Assembly (NCBI GenBank): GCA_002500665.1
Contig: DLRY01000028.1
Location: 62,001 to 126,000, forward strand
Origin: Opitutia bacterium UBA7876
GTDB taxonomy: Bacteria > Verrucomicrobiota > Verrucomicrobiia > Opitutales > Seribacteraceae
Reading direction: 5' to 3'
DNA: 64,000 nucleotides
Made by a program: the position numbers and the translations under genes. How positions within the stretch are numbered: the stretch's first letter is position 1; each line of letters begins with the position of its first letter. The notes beneath the pieces were generated by a model that was given only the letters and a program-made list of their open reading frames with translations, had not been told where the DNA came from and ran no database searches. Below are positions 56,896-64,000 of the stretch, one piece after another.

Positions 56896-58476
56896 ATGAA
56901 ATCCCCAAATTTTGAAAATTGTCAAGTTGCCCTCGACAGGGAAGGCTCCATGGCAAATGTTTCGGAAGCCTTCTCCTCATGGGTCGGCATGGGAGTCGAG
57001 GAATTGGTAGGGGAGAATTTCCGAAGCTTCATAGTTTCTTTGGAAAACAGCTGGGATGCACTCATACCTCAGGATTTTCACGAGCGCGATTTTGAGTGCT
57101 TCCTTCCGCTATCCCCGGAAGAACGTAACTCATCGGTCGGCATTTACTTCAATAGTTCCACGTACGAGCACAACGTGGTCCTATCCCTGTCCCCGGCCCT
57201 CGCTCCCCACGACACCCTTAAGAACGCCTTCATGGGCGACTTGATGAACGACCCCCGGGCACTCGCAAATACCTTGATCAGGCTCCAGAAGGCGGAAAGC
57301 AGGCTGTCCGACTACGTGAGCAATTTTCCCGGGATCTTCTTTACCCAGCGGACGGACATGACCTTCAGCTACCTGTCCAATGGCATCAAGAGGCTGTTTC
57401 CGCAGGAACACAAGGAATTCTCACGCAACGGAGGACTCTTCCTAAACAAGATTTTCGAGAAGGACCGGGAACATTTCCTTAATAAACTGAGCACCAACAG
57501 CGGTGGCCGCGAAACCTTCAGCTTCTCTTACCGCATCAAGCTGCCCCCGACCGGGCAGGTCGTCTACCTCCTCGACGTCCGCACCCCCATCATCACTGCA
57601 ACCCAAAAGCTCTTGGGCTATGACGGCGTGCTCATCGACATCACTCGTCAAGCCATAGCCGAGCATCGCCTCTCCAACTCCGTCTGGCGTGAGGGACTGG
57701 CGACCCTGACCAATGGCCTGGTTCACGATTTCAGCAACCTCATGTCGGGAATCTACTCCATCAGCGAACTCTATCACGGCATGATGGAAAGGGACGACCC
57801 CATGGCCAATGGAATGGGACAGATCAAGAAGAGCGCCATGCAGGCTCAGAAACTCGTCCGGAGGATCATTGACCTGCATCGTGAAAAGCCGGCCACCCGG
57901 GCCATTCACGACCTCCGCCTGCTGCTCAAGGACCAGATGGATCTGGTAGGCATCATCATCCCCCGCAGCGCAAGGCTCCAGACCGACTTCGGCAAGGAAT
58001 CCCTGCCCGCCTTCCTCGAGGAAACCGGTTTCCGCCAAGTCATCCTCAACTTAGCCATCAACGCCCGGGACGCCATCGAACGCAAAGGGAAGATCAAGAT
58101 TTCCATCACCAAGGTTGCCAAAGGTCAACCCATTATGAACGGTTCCTCGGGGGAAGCCAGAATAGCTCCTGCAACAGGCGCCGTAATATCGCTTTCCGAC
58201 GATGGAAGGGGAATTCCCGAGGAAATCGAGGATAAGTTGTTCGATCCCTTCTTCACGACCAAGGACTCGAGTTCCGGCTCGGGTTTTGGGCTATACAATA
58301 CCAAACTGTTCATGGAGGACCACAACGGCGAAATAGGTTTTTCAAGCAAAATAGGAGAAGGCAGCACTTTCTACCTCTTTCTTCCCCTCGCCATAGACGA
58401 CGAGGACGATCCCTCCATGCGGACCAAGCGCATGCGCCGGGCGACCAGGGAATTCATCAAGACGAGGAAGACTTAG
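56896..58476 (+). CDS. PAS-domain sensor histidine kinase (FleS/FlrB-like context)
   Basis: An upstream TTG at 56875 gives 533 aa; the first ATG, at 56896, gives 526 aa and is used here. No SD distinguishes them. Numbering from the TTG: two PAS-like regions (about 10-110 and 140-260) with no membrane helices, then the H-box with H284 (GLVHDFSNLMSGI), N-box NLAINARDAI (392-401), G1 DDGRGIPEE (442-450), FDPFFTTK (456-463) and G2 GSGFGLYNT. It is soluble and complete. Divergence from the flgB operon with a sigma-54 promoter suggests it signals to an NtrC-type flagellar activator, which is not in the window. Confidence 0.85.
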   Translation: MKSPNFENCQVALDREGSMANVSEAFSSWVGMGVEELVGENFRSFIVSLENSWDALIPQDFHERDFECFLPLSPEERNSSVGIYFNSSTYEHNVVLSLSPALAPHDTLKNAFMGDLMNDPRALANTLIRLQKAESRLSDYVSNFPGIFFTQRTDMTFSYLSNGIKRLFPQEHKEFSRNGGLFLNKIFEKDREHFLNKLSTNSGGRETFSFSYRIKLPPTGQVVYLLDVRTPIITATQKLLGYDGVLIDITRQAIAEHRLSNSVWREGLATLTNGLVHDFSNLMSGIYSISELYHGMMERDDPMANGMGQIKKSAMQAQKLVRRIIDLHREKPATRAIHDLRLLLKDQMDLVGIIIPRSARLQTDFGKESLPAFLEETGFRQVILNLAINARDAIERKGKIKISITKVAKGQPIMNGSSGEARIAPATGAVISLSDDGRGIPEEIEDKLFDPFFTTKDSSSGSGFGLYNTKLFMEDHNGEIGFSSKIGEGSTFYLFLPLAIDDEDDPSMRTKRMRRATREFIKTRKT

Positions 58477-58919
58477 TCCTCTTTCCCGTCCTCCGGTCCC
58501 GTCAAGAGCCTGCCGTCCTCGTACCTGAGCACGGACCTAACCGTTCCGTCCGGGGAATGGAAAGTCATCTTGCCGTGAAGCCTGCCGTTTCGGTAGTGAG
58601 CCTCCACCCAAGATCCATCGGGTGACTTCTTGATGCTTTTGCCCTCCAGTTTGCCGTCCGAAAACCTTTGGGAGGTAATGCCCCTCGTTGAATTACGCTC
58701 CACCCTACCGCTAAAGGGAACGCCCGCTCCCTTGACGCGGAGAACGGATTGATTCCCATCCTTCCGAAAAACGAACCCCTCCTCGAAACCGGACTGATTT
58801 CCTTCCCAATGATTAAAAGCTTCGGGCTCGTCCTGCGGGCTCTCGACTCCGCAGGCAAACAAGAGGCAAAAGACAAACCCAGTCGGAAAAAACGAGGCCT
58901 TGGAGCGCGAGGTTCTCAC
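58473..58919 (-). CDS. Lipoprotein with MORN-like (YwqK-type) repeats
   Basis: 148 aa. Signal peptide with lipobox FAC at about 21-23 (FCLLFACGVES). The mature part has three repeats of the MORN_2 form (RFSDGKLEGKSIKKSPDGSW, YRNGRLHGKMTFHSPDGTV, YEDGRLLTGPEDG). Such repeats are common in cell-surface proteins of Bacteroidetes and Verrucomicrobia; the role is unknown. GTG start coupled (GTGA) to the upstream gene. Its stop overlaps the kinase stop. Confidence 0.75.
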   Translation of the reverse strand: MRTSRSKASFFPTGFVFCLLFACGVESPQDEPEAFNHWEGNQSGFEEGFVFRKDGNQSVLRVKGAGVPFSGRVERNSTRGITSQRFSDGKLEGKSIKKSPDGSWVEAHYRNGRLHGKMTFHSPDGTVRSVLRYEDGRLLTGPEDGKED

Positions 58920-59485
58920 TGCCTGAGGTAATCGGAAAATTCGTAAAGCTCAGGATCCCTGGCAAGGGTCTTTCGCAAAAGCCTGCGAAGTTTCGAGCCA
59001 GCCTCCTCATCACCCCCCTCCAACTCGCTGGAACCCGTTTCGTCATCGCCCCCGAGAAAGTCACCCATCCGAGACTCCAGTTCGTCTGGATCCATACCCT
59101 CCTCAAGTTTCCTCACGACTTCCTCCATGGGCTCGTCCATGCGCTCGCCCGTCATCTCACACATTTTCCTCATCAGCTCGCCCATTTGCCGCGGATCCGG
59201 GTTGTCCTCATCCATGCCCCCGATCGCTCCCTCGAGCTCCTTCATGACGCCCTCAGCCTGCTTGGGATCCATCCCCTCAAAAGGATCGTCGGAGGTCCCC
59301 TCGGACATCGCATCCTCGGGAGCATCCGCATTCCGACCCGTGATCGAAAACCCGGAAAGCAATTTCTTCATTTCATGCCTTGCCCCATCCGGGCAAAGCG
59401 GAACCTGCTCGGCATAGGAAGAAGAGCGGGCGAAGAAGGAGTAAATCTTTCTCGTACCGGGGGAATAGAACTCGTAGATTGGCAT
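58916..59485 (-). CDS. FmdB-derived protein with degenerate zinc ribbon
   Basis: The start is MPIYEFYSPG, ATG at 59485 (189 aa). The N terminus follows the FmdB/PF09723 zinc-ribbon pattern MPIYEY-x-CxxC, but the first CxxC is replaced by SPGT and only one cysteine (CPDG) remains of the second. It therefore probably does not bind zinc. The rest is acidic and helical (KQAEGVMKELEGAIGGMDED, MGELMRKMCEMTGERMDE). The lipoprotein gene is coupled downstream. Function unknown. Confidence 0.65.
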   Translation of the reverse strand: MPIYEFYSPGTRKIYSFFARSSSYAEQVPLCPDGARHEMKKLLSGFSITGRNADAPEDAMSEGTSDDPFEGMDPKQAEGVMKELEGAIGGMDEDNPDPRQMGELMRKMCEMTGERMDEPMEEVVRKLEEGMDPDELESRMGDFLGGDDETGSSELEGGDEEAGSKLRRLLRKTLARDPELYEFSDYLRQ

Positions 59486-59541
59486 GCTTAGAACTTTTTG
59501 AAAAAGTAAAGCCTCGCTTTCAAGCAAAAGCATACCTTTGC

Positions 59542-60045
59542 ATGACGATTAACGCATCTTCGCCTAACCCAACCCGCTCTTGGTTGCAATTCTGGTCCCG
59601 CAGGCCATCCCGTAAAACTTGGGCTGCCCTACCCTTGCTCTACATGCTCTTCCTTCAGTTCCTGACCGGATTGCCCAAACCGGAAGGACTTAGGGAATTT
59701 GATGCGCACGAACTTCTTCTTAGCTTCTCCGAGGAAATCTTCGACTACCCTTTCTGGCTTCAGGACCTTAGCCACCTACCGCTTTTCCTAGTCTTGGCTT
59801 GGCTTTGGTCCTGGTTTCTAGGCCCTATCGAACGATTATCCTCAACTCTCTCCAACAGGGCCTTCCTGCTTTCCCTTGGCTACGGGATCTTCAACGAGAT
59901 GATACAAGCATTTATCCCGCAAAGATTCCCTTCCCTCGGGGACGTAGCGATGAATGCCTTAGGGGTATTGCTCGGCTTGTACCTTCACTCCCTGCTCTGC
60001 AGGACGCAAAAAGGAAGAAGGAAGCCCTCCGCTCGGAAGACCTAG
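59542..60045 (+). CDS. VanZ-like membrane protein
   Basis: 167 aa from the ATG at 59542; the longer frame to 59380 is antisense to its neighbour. Four hydrophobic segments. The VanZ pattern is in the last two: DLSHLPLFLVLAWLWSWFLG, LSLGYGIFNEMIQAFIPQR and FPSLGDVAMNALGVLLGLYL. VanZ-family proteins are associated with envelope and antibiotic tolerance but the biochemical role is unclear. It is divergent from the FmdB-like gene and its stop abuts the convergent protease stop. Confidence 0.82.
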   Translation: MTINASSPNPTRSWLQFWSRRPSRKTWAALPLLYMLFLQFLTGLPKPEGLREFDAHELLLSFSEEIFDYPFWLQDLSHLPLFLVLAWLWSWFLGPIERLSSTLSNRAFLLSLGYGIFNEMIQAFIPQRFPSLGDVAMNALGVLLGLYLHSLLCRTQKGRRKPSARKT

Positions 60046-61308
60046 TCAGGCCTTCCTTCGAAGAGCCTTTTCCCGCTCCAGGAGGGTGGGATGAGAATAA
60101 TGAAAGGCGGCCAGCATTGGATGAGGAAGAGGATGGGACAAATTCTCCACGTAAAGCTTGCGCAGGGCCGAGACCAGCGGGGCGCCCCCACCCACCGCCT
60201 CTCTGGCGAAATGATCGGCTTCGAACTCATGTTTGCGGGAAAAATAGTTGCTCAATGGGCTCAGCCAGTAGGTAAAGAAGCCCAAGGCAAGGGATAATCC
60301 CACGATCATAGGGGCAAAGGAACCGGTTTGCGACTCGGGCAACCCAAGCCCGGAATAGAGCCACTTGCTCTCCATTAGAACCGACAGCAAATAGAAGCCA
60401 CCGAGGCCGAGGATGAAGGAAATCAAAAGTCTCTTGGGGATGTGCCCGAGCTTGTAATGACCGACCTCATGAGCCAGCACGGCCTCGATTTCCTCCGTAT
60501 TCATCTGGTTGATCAGGGTATCATAGAGCACGACCCGCCTGAATTTCCCGAAACCGGTGAAGTAGGCGTTAGAATGACCGGACCTCTTGCTCCCGTCGAT
60601 CACCTCGATCGTCTTTGCCTTGAAGCCGGTCTTGTCGGCCAAGGCCATGAGTCGTTCTCTAAGCTCACCCTCCTCGAGAGGAGACAACTTGTTGAAAAGA
60701 GGAATGATGAATTTTGGCCACAAAACCATGAGCAGAAGCTGAATTCCGAAAAATACCACGAACACCCACACCCACCAGGTCTCGGGGAAAGCCCCCGAGA
60801 GGGCTCGGTAGAGCCAGACCAGAAGAGCGAGGAGCAGAAAGGAGAAGACAAAGCCCAGTAGGAGCCCCTTGACCTTGTCGCTGACCCAGAGGCCCTTGGT
60901 AGACTTATTGAAGCCGAATTTCTCTTCCAGTGAAAACTGCCGTCTCCAGTCGAAGAGCAAGTCCGGCAACTGAAGGGCGATGAGGAAGCAGGTGGCCACC
61001 AGTGCGCAAAACCACTCCGGCTGAGTCTTTACTGCCGGCCAATGCGAAAAAACCAGTGGGAACAAGTAGAGAAAGGCAAAAGCGAAGACGAAGAGGCCGA
61101 AAATTTCCTCAAGCGTGGAGAAGCGGCTTTTGGCTAGGGAGTAGTCGGTGGAGCGCTTCCAAGTCGATTCATCCATAATCTCATGGGAATCCGCAGGGGG
61201 GTTGTCCCTCATGGCAAGCAGGTGGCGTTCGTTCGATCTCTTGAGGAAGAACTCGAAGAGGACCTGAACGACCGCCGAGCAAAGAGCGATCATTTGAATC
61301 TCCGTCAT
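60046..61308 (-). CDS. Ste24-type M48 membrane metallopeptidase
   Basis: 420 aa, seven or so membrane segments. The zinc site HEVGH is in VLAHEVGHYKLGH, with the third ligand in EFEADHFAREAVGG near the C terminus. The N-terminal arrangement follows CAAX prenyl protease 1 (STE24). Bacterial members lack prenylated substrates and are thought to do membrane protein quality control. Confidence 0.92.
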   Translation of the reverse strand: MTEIQMIALCSAVVQVLFEFFLKRSNERHLLAMRDNPPADSHEIMDESTWKRSTDYSLAKSRFSTLEEIFGLFVFAFAFLYLFPLVFSHWPAVKTQPEWFCALVATCFLIALQLPDLLFDWRRQFSLEEKFGFNKSTKGLWVSDKVKGLLLGFVFSFLLLALLVWLYRALSGAFPETWWVWVFVVFFGIQLLLMVLWPKFIIPLFNKLSPLEEGELRERLMALADKTGFKAKTIEVIDGSKRSGHSNAYFTGFGKFRRVVLYDTLINQMNTEEIEAVLAHEVGHYKLGHIPKRLLISFILGLGGFYLLSVLMESKWLYSGLGLPESQTGSFAPMIVGLSLALGFFTYWLSPLSNYFSRKHEFEADHFAREAVGGGAPLVSALRKLYVENLSHPLPHPMLAAFHYSHPTLLEREKALRRKA

Positions 61309-61409
61309 GGCAATCCTACATAGAGGAAGCCTTTTCTTTTGTCGACTGCGTAGCTAAAAATTGCTATTTACGAGTTTTCGAAAAGAATCGACGAAAATAG
61401 AATAAAAAC

Positions 61410-61661
61410 ATGGCAGAAGACGAAAACGAAGGGGGTGAGGTCGAGGATGAGGCGGACCTTACCTTCGAAGATGCCCTCTCCAGGCTGGAGGAGGTCGTTC
61501 ACCGAATGGAAGCAGGTGACATTCCCCTGGAATCCCTTGTCGAAAACTATCAGTCCGGGGTAAGCTTGCTCAAACTCTGCCGTGCAAAGATCGAAGCAGC
61601 GGAGATGAAGGTCAAGGAAGTGAGTGGAGGGGAAGCCGTCGAGCTTCAGCCTGAGGAGTAA
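61410..61661 (+). CDS. xseB: Exodeoxyribonuclease VII small subunit XseB
   Basis: 83 aa; the core LTFEDALSRLEEVVHRMEAG, DIPLESLVENYQSGVSLLKL is the XseB family signature. The acidic N-terminal 17 residues are extra. XseA is not in the window. The stop and dxs start share one base (TAATG), so translation is coupled. Confidence 0.94.
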   Translation: MAEDENEGGEVEDEADLTFEDALSRLEEVVHRMEAGDIPLESLVENYQSGVSLLKLCRAKIEAAEMKVKEVSGGEAVELQPEE

Positions 61662-63580
61662 TGGGCAAGAAGGAAGTTTTACCCAGGCTCAAGGGCCCCG
61701 CGGACCTCAAAGGCCTCTCTTCCGAGGATCTCGATTTGCTCTGCGGAGAAATCCGGCAACGCATTATCGAGGCCACGGCCGTCAACGGAGGTCACGTTGG
61801 CCCGAACCTCGGGGTAGTCGAGCTCACCATAGCCCTTCACCTCGCCTTCGACACCCCAAAGGACTCCTTCTTCTGGGATGTTTCGCACCAAGGGTACGTC
61901 CACAAGCTCCTCACCGGCCGTAACGACGAGAGGTTCGACAAAATCCGCAAGTCGGGCGGATTGAGCGGTTTCCTTTCACGAGAAGAGAGTGCCCATGACG
62001 CCTTCGGTGCGGGTCACGCGGGCACCGCTCTTTCCTCGGCCCTCGGGAAGTGTCTGGCTCGCGACCTCAACGATGGGGACGAGCACGTCGTAGCTATAGC
62101 GGGGGACGCCGCCTTCACCTGCGGAATTACCCTCGAGGCCCTTAACAACATTGCCTGCTCGACCAAGAAGTTCATCCTGGTTCTCAATGACAACGAGTGG
62201 TCCATTGCCAAGAACGTAGGGGCGTTTTCCAAGTATTTCAACGAGCTCATCACCAATCCCGTTTACAGCAGGCTACACAAGGATGCGGGAAATATCCTTT
62301 CCAAAATCCCCGGGGGCGACGCCTTGATCAAATTCATCTCCAAGGCGAAGAGAGACACCAAAGAACTGATCGCTCCCTCCAGTATCTTCGAAAAGCTTGG
62401 CATTCGCTACCTCGGACCGATCGACGGACACGACGTCAAGGGAATGGTGAGCTTCTTCGAGTTTGCCAAAACCTCGAACGAACCGATCGTGCTCCATCTG
62501 CTGACTCAGAAGGGCAAAGGATTTCCCGTCGCTCTCGAGGAACCTGAAAAATGGCACGGCTCCGGTCCCTTCGACCTCGATACTGGCACACCCAAACAGT
62601 CGCCCCAAGGTTCTCCCCCGAAATATCAGGACGTCTTTGGGGAATGTCTTGCCGGTTTGGCCAAAGATGACGAGAGAATCGTTGGAATCACCGCAGCCAT
62701 GCCCAGCGGGACCGGTCTGGACCTTCTGGAACGCGAAATCCCCGATCGTTTCTTCGATGTCGGCATTGCGGAGGAACATGCCGTCCTGATGGCTGCCGGT
62801 CTGGCGACGGGAAACATGCTGCCGGTGTGCGCCATATACTCGACTTTCCTCCAAAGGGCCTACGATCCCATCATTCACGACGTTTGCCTCCAGAATCTCC
62901 CAGTCACCTTTTGCTTGGACCGTGCGGGCCTCTCCCCCAACGACGGGCCGACTCATCACGGACTGTTCGACCTCTCCTACCTCCGTTGCATCCCTAATGC
63001 CATCATCATGCAACCCAAGGACGAGGACGAGTTGCAGGACATGATCGCAACCGGTATCCGGAGCGGATCCCCAGCCTTCGTGCGCTACCCACGAGGGGAA
63101 GGCCGTGGGGTCGAGCGTAAGGAAACCCCTGTTCCGATCGAGATCGGAAAGGCCGAACTACTCCGCGATGGAAGCGATTGCTCGATCTGGGCCCTTGGCG
63201 GCTTTGTCGATTTGGCGGTGGAAATCGCTACGAAGCTTGAGGCTACGCATAGATTGAACTGTTCGGTCGTAAACGCCCGCTTCGTCAAGCCAATCGATGA
63301 AGGGCTCCTTCTTTCACATGCCCGCAACCACGGAAGCATCATTACCTTCGAAGACAACGTCCTTGCTGGTGGCTTTGGGTCAGCTGTTCTGGAAACCCTC
63401 GAGAGGGAAGGAATCCGTTTGCCAGTAAAGAGATTCGGCTGGCCCGATCAATTCGTCGAACACGGGGATTCGGTGTCAAGCCTTAGGCAGGCCCACGGAC
63501 TTGACGAAGACCGTATCATGGCCGAGATCGAGCGTTTCCTTGACTTGAAACGGCACTCCGCGAGTTCCCTGATCGCCTAG
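61661..63580 (+). CDS. dxs: 1-deoxy-D-xylulose-5-phosphate synthase Dxs, variant subfamily
   Basis: Joins pyruvate and glyceraldehyde 3-phosphate with thiamine pyrophosphate, giving DXP for isoprenoids, thiamine and pyridoxal. 639 aa, full three-domain transketolase fold. Usual motifs are altered but recognisable: GHQAYPHK is SHQGYVHK, the TPP site GDGA...N is GDAAFTCG..LNDNEWSIAKN, and GPIDGHD is intact. Other motifs: FFDVGIAEEHAVLMAAGLAT, DRAGLSPNDGPTHHGLFDLS. The changes are consistent with a divergent but active lineage. Confidence 0.92.
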   Translation: MGKKEVLPRLKGPADLKGLSSEDLDLLCGEIRQRIIEATAVNGGHVGPNLGVVELTIALHLAFDTPKDSFFWDVSHQGYVHKLLTGRNDERFDKIRKSGGLSGFLSREESAHDAFGAGHAGTALSSALGKCLARDLNDGDEHVVAIAGDAAFTCGITLEALNNIACSTKKFILVLNDNEWSIAKNVGAFSKYFNELITNPVYSRLHKDAGNILSKIPGGDALIKFISKAKRDTKELIAPSSIFEKLGIRYLGPIDGHDVKGMVSFFEFAKTSNEPIVLHLLTQKGKGFPVALEEPEKWHGSGPFDLDTGTPKQSPQGSPPKYQDVFGECLAGLAKDDERIVGITAAMPSGTGLDLLEREIPDRFFDVGIAEEHAVLMAAGLATGNMLPVCAIYSTFLQRAYDPIIHDVCLQNLPVTFCLDRAGLSPNDGPTHHGLFDLSYLRCIPNAIIMQPKDEDELQDMIATGIRSGSPAFVRYPRGEGRGVERKETPVPIEIGKAELLRDGSDCSIWALGGFVDLAVEIATKLEATHRLNCSVVNARFVKPIDEGLLLSHARNHGSIITFEDNVLAGGFGSAVLETLEREGIRLPVKRFGWPDQFVEHGDSVSSLRQAHGLDEDRIMAEIERFLDLKRHSASSLIA

Positions 63581-63599
63581 AGAACGAAAGATCGGTCTG

Positions 63600-64000
63600 C
63601 TACTGGTTTTCGTAGTACCCCCACTCCCCCGTCTCGTAGAGATAGGCAAGGTTGGGCTTACCCTTGCGGAAGTAAATCCAGTTCCCCGTCTTGTAGGAAT
63701 AAAGAAAGCCTTCCGACGTGGCGGAATTCCAGTGGCCCTGATCGGTCCATAGCCAACCCCATCTCTGCGTCCAGAACCAGATCGCGTTCCCGGCTTGATT
63801 GGATTCTACGAAAATCCAGCCCAGGTCACCATGGAAAGCCCATGAATTATCGAACAGGACTAGAAAACCGAACCAGCTTTGCTTCCAGTTTCCGAATTGC
63901 GTGTCACTGGATGAATCCTTGATCGTCGACTCGACCATCAGGTCCAACTCGAAAGAGGCCTCATGAGAAGAACTGGCGGCGAATAGCTTGATTGAGTTAG
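63600..64000 (-). CDS. C-terminal part of a surface protein with Trp/Tyr-rich domain (cut by window edge)
   Basis: The frame is open from 63600 to the right edge, so the start is outside; a TTG at 63947 is not a convincing start. About 133 residues seen. The last ~75 are rich in aromatic repeats of the form W-x-W...G.W.Y/F (WFWTQRWGWLWTDQGHWNSA, FLYSYKTGNWIYFRKGKPNL, YLYETGEWGYYENQ). This end domain is common at the C terminus of large secreted proteins of Opitutae. It is convergent with dxs. Confidence 0.75.
   Translation of the reverse strand, partial: NSIKLFAASSSHEASFELDLMVESTIKDSSSDTQFGNWKQSWFGFLVLFDNSWAFHGDLGWIFVESNQAGNAIWFWTQRWGWLWTDQGHWNSATSEGFLYSYKTGNWIYFRKGKPNLAYLYETGEWGYYENQ

Noticed and set aside
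1..64000. CRISPR arrays, tRNA or rRNA genes, transposases
   Set aside because: No regularly spaced short repeats, no cloverleaf or rRNA sequence, and no transposase-like protein was seen on reading through.

Overview
The window is a gene-dense, GC-rich bacterial chromosome segment, almost entirely protein coding. No rRNA, tRNA, IS element, CRISPR array or prophage was seen. I infer a Verrucomicrobiota member, probably Opitutae. The inference rests on an SHD1-like plus thioredoxin-fold secreted protein, GYF_2-domain membrane proteins, a stand-alone sigma region-4 protein, and a tryptophan-rich C-terminal domain at the right edge. It is not proven by a marker gene. No gene-free stretch exceeds 300 bases; the longest are about 280 bp (before rarA) and 240 bp (between the thiC riboswitch and the thioredoxin gene). 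Convergent genes often share or abut stop codons.

Positions 1-5131 (minus): thiamine operon thiC-thiS-tenI/thiE2-thiE-thiG-thiH (thiH cut by the edge), led by a TPP riboswitch. 5372-7663: a secreted thioredoxin-like protein and two GYF_2 membrane proteins. 7947-13448: rarA, a Tat-exported isomerase-like protein with a GntP-family permease, dprA, and an orphan sigma region-4 protein.

13504-21567: surface-glycan and flagellin-glycosylation region. It holds pseI and pseB, a divergent Maf/DUF115 glycosyltransferase, and a translationally coupled trio (MGDG-synthase-like glycosyltransferase, SCP2-like protein, class III aminotransferase), then a DUF1015 gene. 21601-56671: one roughly 35-kb run of minus-strand flagellar genes, read from right to left: flgB flgC fliE fliF fliG fliH fliI fliJ, a MotE-like gene, fliK flgD flgE fliL fliM fliN fliO fliP fliQ fliR flhB flhA flhF, orf112, fliA motA motB, orf90, flgF flgG flgA flgH flgI flgJ flgN flgK flgL fliW csrA. 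Flagellin, fliD, fliS, flhG and chemotaxis genes are not here. A sensor histidine kinase is divergent from flgB. Sigma-54-like promoters sit just upstream of flgB, flgF and orf90, suggesting a FleS/FlrB-type hierarchy.

The most unusual feature is the pair of giant hook-filament junction proteins, FlgL (1480 aa) and FlgK (1130 aa). Conserved ends flank large insertions built from repeated modules resembling CBM5/12-type carbohydrate-binding modules, plus a second shared glycine-rich module. The hook protein FlgE is unusually small. Other oddities are a FlgH with no lipobox cysteine, an FlhF with eroded GTPase motifs, and nearly leaderless placement of the sigma-54 candidates. 56896-64000: the kinase, a lipoprotein, an FmdB-derived protein, a VanZ-like protein, a Ste24-type protease, xseB-dxs, and a truncated gene.
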